Notes: a model not told the origin generated them from the letters alone. Shown: positions 1-6,020, counted from the first letter of the stretch. The stretch is DNA of 7,112 bases from Holophaga sp. (GCA_031292735.1 JARLGP010000199.1:1-7112), one strand, 5' to 3'. Program-made: numbers and translations.

Positions 1-1
1 C

Positions 2-337
2 CCCGCCGGCCCCGCCGCCGCTCCGGCCCCGACCCCCGCCCCGGCCCCGGCACCTCCAGCGGAAACGCGGGTGCCCCCGCCGCCGAAACCCGAAGCGCCG
101 CCCAAAAGCGATCCCTCGGTCCGCTGGACCCTGCAGCTGATCTCCACCCCCGACCCCCAGGAGGCCCAGCGCATGGTCGCCAAGGCCAGGGCCAGCGGCT
201 TCCCCGCCGTGACCGTCACCGACAAGGGGCTGTACAAGGTCCGCCTGGCCCAGCCGGCGGCCCGGGAGAGCATCGACGCCACCGCGCTCAAGCTCAAGAA
301 CCGGGGTTTCAAACCGTTCGCCATGAAAGTTGAATAA
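2..337 (+). CDS. SPOR-domain protein, 3' end (5'-truncated by window)
   Basis: The reading frame is open from base 2 with no stop, so the gene begins outside the window; the GTG at 71 is only an internal codon. The first 35 or so visible residues are almost entirely Pro and Ala, a typical extended periplasmic linker. They are followed by a compact C-terminal domain starting near WTLQLISTPDPQEA and ending at the TAA (335-337). The pattern (an initial beta strand, a helix rich in Ala/Lys/Arg, a GFPAVTV strand, a YKVRL strand, a second helix, then a final GFKPFAMKVE strand) matches the SPOR fold of about 70 residues. SPOR domains bind denuded glycan strands of septal peptidoglycan, and such proteins are usually membrane-anchored by an N-terminal segment, which is not visible here. 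The family call is good. Identity with a named protein such as FtsN or DamX cannot be claimed. Confidence 0.8.
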   Translation, partial: PAGPAAAPAPTPAPAPAPPAETRVPPPPKPEAPPKSDPSVRWTLQLISTPDPQEAQRMVAKARASGFPAVTVTDKGLYKVRLAQPAARESIDATALKLKNRGFKPFAMKVE

Positions 338-442
338 CTTCTCGTAAGTGCCAGCACAATCTGCCCATGCGCTGCTAAGCTGGCCTGCGCAGCCGTGCCC
401 CGCCAGGCATGCCAGGGCTTCAGTTCCCATTGGGCAGGTTCC

Positions 443-1915
443 ATGAAGAATGTCATCTCCGCACTTCTACCGATTCCCCGCTTCGTGGAGCAGGGCGAGG
501 ACGCCAAGCTGCCCCATGCGCGCAAGCTGTTCGCCCTGCGCAACATCCATTTCCGCGACATCAAGGCCATGGGCTTCGATATGGACTACACCCTGAGCCA
601 CTACCGGTCGCCCGCCATCGAGGAGCTGGCCTGCCGCTATTCCGCCCAGCTGCTGGTGCAGGAACGGAACTACCCCGAATGGCTGCTGAACACCCACTTC
701 GACCCGGAGTTCGCCATCCGCGGCCTGGTGCTGGACGGCGCCCGGGGCAACCTGCTCAAGCTGGACAGTTCCCGCCAGGTGGTGCGGGCCTGCCACGGCA
801 GCCGGCCGCTGAGCCGGGAGAAGATCGACCTGACCTACGGCCGGCGCCGGGTGGTGGCCTCCGGGGCCGGTTTCCGCAGCATCGACACCCTGTTCGAGAT
901 CCCCGAATGCCACCTCTACGCGGTCCTGGTGGACGGCCTGGACGACGGCCGGATCACCGGCAAGAATTGCCTACAGCTGTTCCAGGATGTGCGCTGGGCC
1001 ATCGACAGCGCGCACCGCAACGGCGCCATGAAGGCCGAGATCCTGGCCAATCCGGAATTCTACATCCTGCGCGACCCCGAACTGGCCGCCGCCCTGGACC
1101 GCTGGCAGCGGGCCGGGAAAAAACTGTTCATCCTAAGCAACAGCGAGTGGAGCTTCACCGACGGGGTGCTGCGGTTCCTGCTGGACGGCCAGGACCCGGC
1201 CCGGCCCAACTGGATCGATTATTTCGATCTGGTTGTGGTAAGCGCCAGCAAACCAGGTTTTTTCCAGGAGACCCTGCCCCCCCAGCCGCTGCCCGGCCAA
1301 AGCAAGGCCTTCATGGGCGGCAATGCCCTGTGGCTGGAGGACAACCTGCAGTCCTTCGGCGAAGAGGTCATGTACGTGGGCGACCATATCTATGGAGATA
1401 TTCTTCGCTCCAAGAAGAATGTGTCCTGGCACACCATGCTGCTGATTCCCGAGTTGGCCTCCACTTTGGAGCAATTGGAAGAGCAGGCAGGCGAACTCCA
1501 GGACTTTGTTCGGTTCGAAACCATCCGCCGGAAATCCGAACAGCATCTCTCCCTGGTGGAGGACAGCCTCAGGCGAAACCACGAGCATCGCCGCCTGCTG
1601 GCGCCACGCCTTTCGCGCGAAGCCCTGCTGGCCCTGGACCAGGAAGCGGCCCGGCTGAAGGACGAAGCGGAGGCGGCCAAAACACGAATGGAGACCGAAA
1701 AAAAGGTGCTGGTCGAACTCGATGATCGATTAGAATCAGCTTTCAATTCCACTTGGGGTAGTATCTTTCGGGATGGGTATCAACAAACCCGATTCGCCGA
1801 TCAAATCCAACAATACGCTTGTGCATACACTGGTCGTATCAGTAATCTATACTTGGTGGACCCAACCACAGCACTTTATGCCCCCGTTCCAACCCTCCCG
1901 CACGAACGCATCTAG
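443..1915 (+). CDS. HAD-superfamily 5'-nucleotidase (cN-II/NT5C2-like, HAD-IG type)
   Basis: This 490-residue protein has all four HAD motifs. Motif I is FDMDYTL, with nucleophile D46 and acid/base D48. Motif II is ILSNSEW, with S232. Motif III has lysine K270 in SASKPGFF. Motif IV is the acidic GDHIYGD, with D314 and D319. The GDHIYGD signature, the long cap region between motifs I and II, the helical segment at about 375-430 that looks coiled-coil, and the C-terminal WGSIFRDGYQQTRFADQI-type block are those of the cytosolic purine 5'-nucleotidase II family, which dephosphorylates nucleoside monophosphates (IMP/GMP in characterised members). Substrate preference here is inferred. No signal peptide is seen, so it should be cytoplasmic. 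I prefer ATG 443 to the in-frame GTG at 395: the 16 extra residues (starting MPRQACQGFS) look non-conserved and lack a ribosome site, though the site before 443 (GGGCAGG) is also weak. The 105-base gap from the SPOR gene holds no clear promoter. GC content and codon use shift sharply after about 1735. Confidence 0.9.
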   Translation: MKNVISALLPIPRFVEQGEDAKLPHARKLFALRNIHFRDIKAMGFDMDYTLSHYRSPAIEELACRYSAQLLVQERNYPEWLLNTHFDPEFAIRGLVLDGARGNLLKLDSSRQVVRACHGSRPLSREKIDLTYGRRRVVASGAGFRSIDTLFEIPECHLYAVLVDGLDDGRITGKNCLQLFQDVRWAIDSAHRNGAMKAEILANPEFYILRDPELAAALDRWQRAGKKLFILSNSEWSFTDGVLRFLLDGQDPARPNWIDYFDLVVVSASKPGFFQETLPPQPLPGQSKAFMGGNALWLEDNLQSFGEEVMYVGDHIYGDILRSKKNVSWHTMLLIPELASTLEQLEEQAGELQDFVRFETIRRKSEQHLSLVEDSLRRNHEHRRLLAPRLSREALLALDQEAARLKDEAEAAKTRMETEKKVLVELDDRLESAFNSTWGSIFRDGYQQTRFADQIQQYACAYTGRISNLYLVDPTTALYAPVPTLPHERI

Positions 1916-1922
1916 TTTTTTT
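1885..1922 (+). terminator. Possible weak intrinsic terminator at the end of the nucleotidase gene
   Basis: A short inverted repeat, CGTTC (1885-1889) with GAACG (1904-1908), lies in the last codons of the nucleotidase gene. Seven bases further on comes a run of seven T (1916-1922) that begins right after the stop codon. The stem is only five pairs with a 14-base loop and the T-run is displaced, so this would be a poor terminator. The T-run itself is conspicuous in this GC-rich background. Confidence 0.22.
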
Positions 1923-1990
1923 CAAACCCGAGGCCCAGCAAAATTGGAACACGGCGCATTCTTCCGACATCAAAGAGAAGTGCCGCTACA

Positions 1991-1998
1991 TCACGTGA
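1991..1998. promoter_or_regulatory. TCACGTGA palindrome upstream of the XRE gene (possible operator)
   Basis: A perfect 8-base palindrome sits 23 bases before the ATG at 2021 and 41 bases before the preferred TTG at 2039, in the low-GC gap. XRE regulators often bind short dyads in front of their own genes, so autoregulation is conceivable. An 8-base palindrome is common by chance and no clear -10/-35 pair frames it. Confidence 0.18.
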
Positions 1999-2025
1999 GG
2001 CATCTGGACATTTCGTAATTATGCT

Positions 2026-2030
2026 AGGAG
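2026..2030 (+). promoter_or_regulatory. AGGAG Shine-Dalgarno that favours the TTG start at 2039
   Basis: AGGAG lies inside the first codons of the longest reading of the XRE gene (ATG 2021) and exactly eight bases before the in-frame TTG at 2039. Nothing resembling a ribosome site precedes ATG 2021 (GGACATTTCGTAATT). The spacing decides for TTG 2039 as the likely start. Confidence 0.5.
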
Positions 2031-2038
2031 CGATCAAC

Positions 2039-2491
2039 TTGAAGCGATTCGATTCTAATTCCGACGCGCCCCTGTCCATCACCTCCCTCGGTGACCGTAT
2101 CAAAGCCGTGCGGCTCACCTGGCGGTGGTCCCAGGAAGAGATGGCCGAAGCCCTGAGAGTCGATCAGGCCTCCATCTCGTTCTGGGAACGGGACAAGATC
2201 AAACCCTCCGGCTCCGCCATCGTCGCCCTGGCCTCGCTGTTCCGGACCAGCACCGACGCCCTGGAAGGAGGGCTGGGATTCAAGATTCCGGATCCTCCTT
2301 CCCATCCCGAATCCGCCAAGGTGGACCGCGAGTTCCCCCGCAGCGTCAGCCTCCCGGCCGGCAGCGAGGACGTGGTCATGGTGGTGGATCTGGGCGACGG
2401 CTCATCCAAGGGCAAGCAGTTGTCCGAAGCCATGATGAGCCTGGTGCAGGGCGTGAAAGACAGCAGGCGGGTCTGGGTCGTTCTCGAATAG
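2039..2491 (+). CDS. XRE-family helix-turn-helix transcriptional regulator
   Basis: This small cytoplasmic DNA-binding protein has 150 residues from TTG 2039 (156 from ATG 2021). An XRE/Cro-type HTH covers about residues 18-76. LGDRIKAVRL forms helix 1, SQEEMAEALRV forms helix 2, and DQASISFWERD is the recognition helix with the usual S-x-WE pattern; ALASLFRTSTDAL closes the five-helix domain. The C-terminal half (about 83-150) has an acidic/proline linker, then a strand-rich VVMVVDLGDG segment, a helix (SEAMMSLVQGV) and a final RRVWVVLE strand. I do not recognise this as a named ligand or dimerisation domain. It follows the nucleotidase gene by about 120 low-GC bases and converges on the LPP20-like gene. 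No antitoxin partner, phage gene or recombinase adjoins it, so its regulon is unknown. The HTH call is secure; the role is not. Confidence 0.85.
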   Translation: MKRFDSNSDAPLSITSLGDRIKAVRLTWRWSQEEMAEALRVDQASISFWERDKIKPSGSAIVALASLFRTSTDALEGGLGFKIPDPPSHPESAKVDREFPRSVSLPAGSEDVVMVVDLGDGSSKGKQLSEAMMSLVQGVKDSRRVWVVLE

Positions 2492-2519
2492 CCCGCTCCA
2501 GCCGATCCTTTTCCGGCGA

Positions 2520-2543
2520 AGGCGACGCCATGCGGCGTTGCCT
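2520..2543. terminator. GC hairpin between convergent genes (candidate bidirectional terminator)
   Basis: The arm AGGCGACGCC (2520-2529) pairs with GGCGTTGCCT (2534-2543) around a 4-base ATGC loop. This gives ten pairs with a single G-U wobble when read on the plus strand (A-C at that position on the other strand). It lies in the 73-base gap between the XRE stop (2491) and the stop of the minus-strand LPP20-like gene (2565), exactly where a shared terminator is expected. Neither side carries a U-tract (CGAATTCTG follows on the plus strand, TCGCCGG on the minus), so it is not a canonical intrinsic terminator. It could act with Rho or as an RNA 3'-end stabiliser. Confidence 0.5.
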
Positions 2544-2564
2544 CGAATTCTGTAATTAAATGGT

Positions 2565-3662
2565 TTACTGCAGCTCCGCCAAAGCCTCGGCCACCAGTTT
2601 TGGGAGTCGTCGTTCAAACAGGCGTCGGAACTGGTTCACCATGCCTTCCGGGGATCCCGACTGGCTCACCTGCAGCGGGACCGGACGGGTGAGCGCCAGG
2701 CCCTGTGCCTCCAGGATGGTCATCCGGGCTTCGGTCCGGTAGCTGAGGCCGGCATAGGGCTCCACCTCCGGGAAGATGAATTCCGCTCCCCGGGCGCCCC
2801 CGGAAAAGGACAGGTCCAACACCAGATCGGGGCTCAGGTTCCGGTAAAGCAGGCCGCACTCCACGATCTGGGCCTCCAGGTAGGCCTGGATGCCCGGCGG
2901 AAAATCCACGTTGCAGCGCAGCCCCATGGTGGTCTTGGCAAGATCCATGGGCGGCAGGGGCCTGCTTTCCAGCCGCCGCAGGCCCAGGTCCAGGGCGGCG
3001 CGTTCGGCCTGGAGCGCCGGCCGCAGGTCCAGCCCGCTGCCGGTCGCCGCCAGCAGGCCGATCGATTCATCGATGCGGTTCAGTTCCTCCTGCAGCTTGC
3101 GCAGGCGCCAGCGCGCCTTGCGGCTCATCTCGTCGCCGACCCGGAGGCGCACGGCCCGGGCCTGGTCCAGCCGGGCGGCAAGCCCGCCGCGGGCCAGGGC
3201 GAGATCCAGGTAGGCCAGGGCATAGACGGTTCGCGCCGGCCGGTCGGAATGGGTGCGTTCCACCACCAGGCCGGGCAGGTCTTCCGCCCGGGCGCCGACG
3301 CTCACTTCGTCGCGCACCTGGCGCTCGCCGGAGCCGGTGGCCGGGGCCCCTTCCCGCCGGGCTTCCGAGGTGCGGGTGGTGACGCTGGTCCGGCCCTGGA
3401 CCGTGGCCCGGAGCCGGGTCACCACCTCCAGCCGGGCCCGGTCGGAGGCGCGGGCGATGGCCTCGCCCTCGTTGCCGCCCAGCTGGGCCGTGCCCAGGGC
3501 GTAAAGCCGGCCGGCCGTTTCAGGCAGCGTCTCCACCCAGGCGGGTTTCCCGGCCTCCCATCCAGGGGCGCGGGGAACCAGCGAGTCGTTTGCCTGGGCG
3601 GCGCCCTGCGCGGCCAGAGCGGCGGGGACCAGAACCAGCACCGCGAGCTGAAGCCAGCGCAT
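2565..3662 (-). CDS. Exported LPP20-like protein with C-terminal domain of unknown function
   Basis: A 365-residue secreted protein. I chose the ATG at 3662 because GGAGGAGG lies immediately upstream, with GGAGG five bases from the ATG; the ATG at 3674 has no ribosome site. The N-terminus MRWLQLAVLVLVPAALAA is a clear Sec signal peptide, probably cut after AQA near residue 24. There is no lipobox cysteine, so it looks periplasmic rather than a lipoprotein. Residues about 42-153 (PAWVETLPETAGRLYALGTA, an Ala/Arg-rich helix, LEVVTRLRATV, then DLPGLVVERT and TVYALAYLDL) fit the LPP20-like pattern. A basic/acidic helix at 180-210 is probably coiled. The C-terminal part (250-365) holds the only two cysteines (C250 and C269, possibly a disulfide) and strand-rich LVLDLSF and ARMTILEAQG segments that I cannot assign. 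It is the last gene of the folD operon, 19 bases after the aminotransferase. The real function is unknown; an envelope role is inferred from export only. Confidence 0.75.
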   Translation of the reverse strand: MRWLQLAVLVLVPAALAAQGAAQANDSLVPRAPGWEAGKPAWVETLPETAGRLYALGTAQLGGNEGEAIARASDRARLEVVTRLRATVQGRTSVTTRTSEARREGAPATGSGERQVRDEVSVGARAEDLPGLVVERTHSDRPARTVYALAYLDLALARGGLAARLDQARAVRLRVGDEMSRKARWRLRKLQEELNRIDESIGLLAATGSGLDLRPALQAERAALDLGLRRLESRPLPPMDLAKTTMGLRCNVDFPPGIQAYLEAQIVECGLLYRNLSPDLVLDLSFSGGARGAEFIFPEVEPYAGLSYRTEARMTILEAQGLALTRPVPLQVSQSGSPEGMVNQFRRLFERRLPKLVAEALAELQ

Positions 3663-3681
3663 TGCCTCCTCCATGGTGGCG

Positions 3682-4872
3682 TCAGGGTTTCGCCAGCACC
3701 TGCCGGATGGTCGCCACCACCTGGTCCTGGTCGGCCTCGGTGAGCCCGGGCCAGAGCGGCAGGCTCAGCAGGCGCTCCCCGCTCCACTCGGTGTGGGGCA
3801 GGCCGTCCTTGGGCAGGGCGTGGCTGCGCTGCTGGTAGTAGTCCCGGTAGAAGGAATGGACGTGGGCGGGGCGGTAGTGGATGCCGGTGCCGATGTTCTC
3901 GTCCTTGAGCCGGGCGACGAAGGTGTCGCGGTCCATGCCGGCCTTTTCCGGCAGGATCCGCAGCACGAAGAGGTGGTGGCAGTGGCCGTGCACGGCGTCG
4001 CCGGGCACCGGCAGCATCACCTCGTCCATGTCCTTCATGAGTTCCAGGTAGCGCAGGAACAGTTGTTTGCGGCGCGCGTTGAAGCCGTCCAGCTTCTTGA
4101 TCTGGTGCAGCCCGATGGCCGCCTGGAGGTCCATGAAGTTGGCCTTGCGGGCGGGCTCCATCACGTCGAAGTGGGGGCTGCCATCCTTCTGGAAACGTTT
4201 CCAGGCGTCCCGTTCGATGCCGTGGAAGCGCAGCCGCCGGATCCGGCTCTGGAACTGCTCGTCGTGGCAGACGATGGCGCCGCCCTCGCCGGTGGTCATG
4301 TTCTTGTTGGGGTGGAAGCTGAACACGGTGAACACCGAACGGGGGTCGGCGCCGATCTTGCGGCCGCGGTAGTGGGCGCCCATGGCCTGGGCCGCGTCCT
4401 CCACCACCCACAGGCCGTGGCGCTCGGCGATCTTCCAGATGGCGTCCATGGGCGCCGGCAGGCCGGTGAGGTGCACCGGGATGATCCCCTTGGTGCGCGG
4501 GGTGATGGCCGCTTCGATCTTGGCCGGGTCGATGTTGAGGGTGAGCGGGTCGATGTCCACCAGCACCGGCACCCCGCCCTGCAGGACCACGGTGCTCAGG
4601 GTGGACACCCAGGTGAGCGCGGTGGTGATCACCTCGTCGCCGGGCTTCAGGCCCAGCAGCTGCATGGTGATCTCCTGGGCGGTGGTGGCGCTGTTCATGA
4701 CGAAGCAGCTGGGCACCCCGTTGTAGTCGCACAGGGCCTCTTCGAACCGGGCCGACTTGGGCCCGGTGGTGATCCAGCCGGACTCGATGGAATCGATGAT
4801 CTCCGCGATCTCCTCCGCCCCCAGCATCGGCCGGGTGAAGGGAAGGAACTGCTCCCGCCTTGCATAGGTCAT
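3682..4872 (-). CDS. DegT/DnrJ/EryC1/StrS (ArnB-like) PLP-dependent sugar aminotransferase
   Basis: A complete 396-residue cytoplasmic enzyme of fold-type I, the usual length for this family. It transfers an amino group, usually from glutamate, to a nucleotide-linked keto-sugar. Visible features in order are FTRPMLGAEE, the substrate/PLP block ESGWITTGPKS (30-40), the phosphate-binding NSATTAQE (60-67), ITPRTKGIIPVHLTG (123-137), the cofactor-binding aspartate D159 in VVEDAAQAMG, and the Schiff-base lysine K190 in FSFHPNKNMTTGEGG. IGTGIHYRPAHVH (327-339) and LPHTEWSGERLLSLPLWP (358-375) complete it. The N-terminal and C-terminal blocks closely resemble ArnB (UDP-L-Ara4N synthesis), but PseC- or WecE-type substrates cannot be excluded, so no symbol is given. 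The start is firm: AAGGAG lies five bases upstream and the ATG overlaps the folD TGA as ATGA. The likely pathway is a surface glycan or lipid A amino sugar. No other sugar gene is in the window. Confidence 0.9.
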   Translation of the reverse strand: MTYARREQFLPFTRPMLGAEEIAEIIDSIESGWITTGPKSARFEEALCDYNGVPSCFVMNSATTAQEITMQLLGLKPGDEVITTALTWVSTLSTVVLQGGVPVLVDIDPLTLNIDPAKIEAAITPRTKGIIPVHLTGLPAPMDAIWKIAERHGLWVVEDAAQAMGAHYRGRKIGADPRSVFTVFSFHPNKNMTTGEGGAIVCHDEQFQSRIRRLRFHGIERDAWKRFQKDGSPHFDVMEPARKANFMDLQAAIGLHQIKKLDGFNARRKQLFLRYLELMKDMDEVMLPVPGDAVHGHCHHLFVLRILPEKAGMDRDTFVARLKDENIGTGIHYRPAHVHSFYRDYYQQRSHALPKDGLPHTEWSGERLLSLPLWPGLTEADQDQVVATIRQVLAKP

Positions 4873-5792
4873 ACCGTCTCCTTGAGTTGCTCGCAGGCCT
4901 GCAGGGTGTTGGCCATGAGCCCGGCGATGGTGAGCGGGCCCACCCCGCCCGGAACCGGGGTGATCGCCCCGGCCACCGCGGCCGCTTCGCCGTAGCGCAC
5001 GTCCCCGTACAGCACGCTGCCCCGGGTCTTCAGCAGCTCCAGCTTGCGGGGGTCGGCCTGGAAGATCCGGGCGCCCAGCTCCAGGTCATCCACCCGGTTG
5101 ATGCCCACGTCCACCACCACCGCCCCGGGGCGGATCCAGGAGCCTTCCACCAGCCCCGGCCGGCCCACGGCCGTCACCAGCAGCTCGGCTTCCCGGCACA
5201 GGGCGGGCAGGTCCACGGTCCGGCTGTGGGCCATGGTGACGGTGGCGTTCTCTTCCAGCAGCATCAGGCTGATGGGCTTGCCCACGATCTCGCTGCGGCC
5301 CAGCACCACCGCCCGCTTGCCCTTGAGGCTGATCCCGTACGCCTTGAGCATGCTGATGCAGGCCGAGGGGGTGCAGGGGCGCAGCCCCGGCTGGCCGCTG
5401 AGCAGCAGACCCTGGTTGACCGGGTTCAGGCCGTCCACGTCCTTGCCTGGATCGATGCGCCGCACCACCCGCTTGGCGTCCAGCTCCCCGGGCAGGGGCA
5501 GCTGCACCAGGATGCCGTCCACCTCGGGATCCCGGTTGAGCCGGTCCACCAGGGCCTCCAGCTCGTCCTGGGCGACGTCGGCGGAGATCCGGTGCTCCAT
5601 GGAGCGGATGCCGGTGTCGGCGCAGGCCTTGATCTTGCCCCGCACGTACACCTGGCTGCCGGGATCGTCGCCCACCAGCACCACCGCCAGGCAGGGCGGC
5701 CGCAGCTTCACCCAGGCCCGGCGCGCCACCCCGGCCCGGACTTCGGCCAGCATCCGCTCGGCATGGCTCTTGCCGTCAAGAATCAAAACCAT
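4869..5792 (-). CDS. folD: Bifunctional methylenetetrahydrofolate dehydrogenase / methenyltetrahydrofolate cyclohydrolase
   Basis: FolD interconverts 5,10-methylene-THF, 5,10-methenyl-THF and 10-formyl-THF with NADP+, feeding purine synthesis, initiator-tRNA formylation and other formyl transfers in the cytosol. The 307-residue product shows the YxxxK catalytic motif (Y49, K53 in YVRGK), VQLPLP (96-101, Q97), KDVDGLNPVN (117-126), PCTP (139-142), the NADP-binding GRSEIVGKPIS (165-175) and the C-terminal PVPGGVGPLTIAGLMANT (279-296). The start at ATG 5792 is supported by GGAGAG six bases upstream; the open frame running further upstream is just antisense to rimP. It is about 20 residues longer than E. 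coli FolD, mostly from an insertion after VDVGINRV (about 234-261) before GDV. Its stop overlaps the aminotransferase start by four bases (ATGA), so those two are translationally coupled. It is transcribed divergently from rimP. Confidence 0.96.
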   Translation of the reverse strand: MVLILDGKSHAERMLAEVRAGVARRAWVKLRPPCLAVVLVGDDPGSQVYVRGKIKACADTGIRSMEHRISADVAQDELEALVDRLNRDPEVDGILVQLPLPGELDAKRVVRRIDPGKDVDGLNPVNQGLLLSGQPGLRPCTPSACISMLKAYGISLKGKRAVVLGRSEIVGKPISLMLLEENATVTMAHSRTVDLPALCREAELLVTAVGRPGLVEGSWIRPGAVVVDVGINRVDDLELGARIFQADPRKLELLKTRGSVLYGDVRYGEAAAVAGAITPVPGGVGPLTIAGLMANTLQACEQLKETV

Positions 5793-5844
5793 TTGCGCTC
5801 TCCGAAATTCAATGGTGCATCTTTTGCCAGTCCAAGGGAATGCC

Positions 5845-5855
5845 GGGAATTTCCC
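5845..5855. repeat. GGGAATTTCCC palindrome in the folD leader
   Basis: A perfect 11-base dyad lies 53 bases upstream of the folD start. It sits inside a looser inverted repeat, CAAGGGAA (5833-5840) against TTCCCCTTG (5851-5859), so two alternative pairings are possible in the folD 5' leader. It may be an operator or an mRNA hairpin, or chance; nothing in the sequence chooses between them. Confidence 0.25.
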
Positions 5856-5856
5856 C

Positions 5857-5883
5857 TTGTCCCTTAGTTCAATTAGCGATAAT
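5857..5883 (+). promoter_or_regulatory. Possible sigma-70-type promoter for rimP-nusA
   Basis: GATAAT at 5878-5883 matches five of six bases of the -10 consensus. It stands out in an AT-richer patch of the folD-rimP gap. The best -35 partner, TTGTCC at 5857-5862, is a poor match at a short 15-base spacing. If used, transcription would start near 5890 and give a leader of about 130 bases before rimP. This is a guess from motif resemblance in a lineage whose promoters may differ. Confidence 0.3.
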
Positions 5884-5905
5884 CTTTCCTGTTGAATTCG
5901 GCCTG

Positions 5906-5993
5906 GGTTTTCCGGGTTCTGGGGCAACGGAAAGCCGTAGGGCTGACGCGCTCCGAACCGAAGTGGACCACGTCGGGTGGGTTTGACCCCACC
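5906..5993 (+). promoter_or_regulatory. Structured 5' leader of rimP: two candidate hairpins
   Basis: Two inverted repeats follow one another in the 228-base gap between folD and rimP. GGTTTTCC (5906-5913) pairs with GGAAAGCC (5929-5936): eight pairs, one of them a G-U. GGTGGG (5976-5981) pairs with CCCACC (5988-5993) around a 6-base TTTGAC loop. Neither is followed by a T-run. nusA operons are known to be regulated through their leaders in E. coli, so an attenuator is possible. I see no tRNA-Met gene here, unlike the enterobacterial arrangement, and no small ORF with a ribosome site. Confidence 0.3.
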
Positions 5994-6004
5994 TTCTACA
6001 ATCA

Positions 6005-6020
6005 TTACCAAGGTTGGTAA
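6005..6020 (+). promoter_or_regulatory. Palindrome covering the rimP ribosome binding site
   Basis: TTACCAA-GG-TTGGTAA is a perfect 7+7 inverted repeat with a 2-base centre. It ends at the base directly before the rimP ATG and contains the only Shine-Dalgarno-like bases (AAGG, 6010-6013, seven bases from the ATG). As RNA it could form a five-pair stem (TTACC with GGTAA) showing AAGG in a six-base loop; as DNA it looks like an operator. Presence is certain, function is inferred. Confidence 0.4.

Noticed and set aside
1..70. CCCCGGCCCC-type repetitive DNA at the left edge, looking like a tandem repeat
   Set aside because: It is explained by codons for a Pro/Ala linker of the SPOR protein and has no exact repeat unit.
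330..360. A promoter TTGAAT...CACAAT upstream of the nucleotidase gene
   Set aside because: Spacing is 19 bases, the first hexamer lies across the preceding stop codon, and both matches are weak.
409..1725. A 438-codon frame overlapping the nucleotidase gene
   Set aside because: Arg/Pro/Gly-rich composition typical of an out-of-frame shadow; the other frame has all HAD motifs.
2021..2491. The XRE protein as antitoxin of a toxin-antitoxin pair or a phage repressor
   Set aside because: No small partner gene adjoins it on the same strand, and no phage or integrase gene is present.
3419..4732. A minus-strand frame of 437 codons overlapping the aminotransferase
   Set aside because: It is the plus-one shadow of the aminotransferase and LPP20-like genes, with His/Arg/Pro-rich nonsense composition.
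3673..4995. A long plus-strand open frame of 440 codons antisense to the aminotransferase and folD
   Set aside because: It is a shadow of GC-rich coding DNA: rich in His, Gly, Val and Ala, with no domain, while the opposite strand encodes clear enzymes.
5940..6004. A possible tRNA, suggested by the GGGTTTGACCCC segment before rimP (enterobacteria have a tRNA-Met there)
   Set aside because: The loop is six bases without a TTCGAAT-like T-loop, and no acceptor stem, anticodon arm or CCA end can be drawn on either strand.
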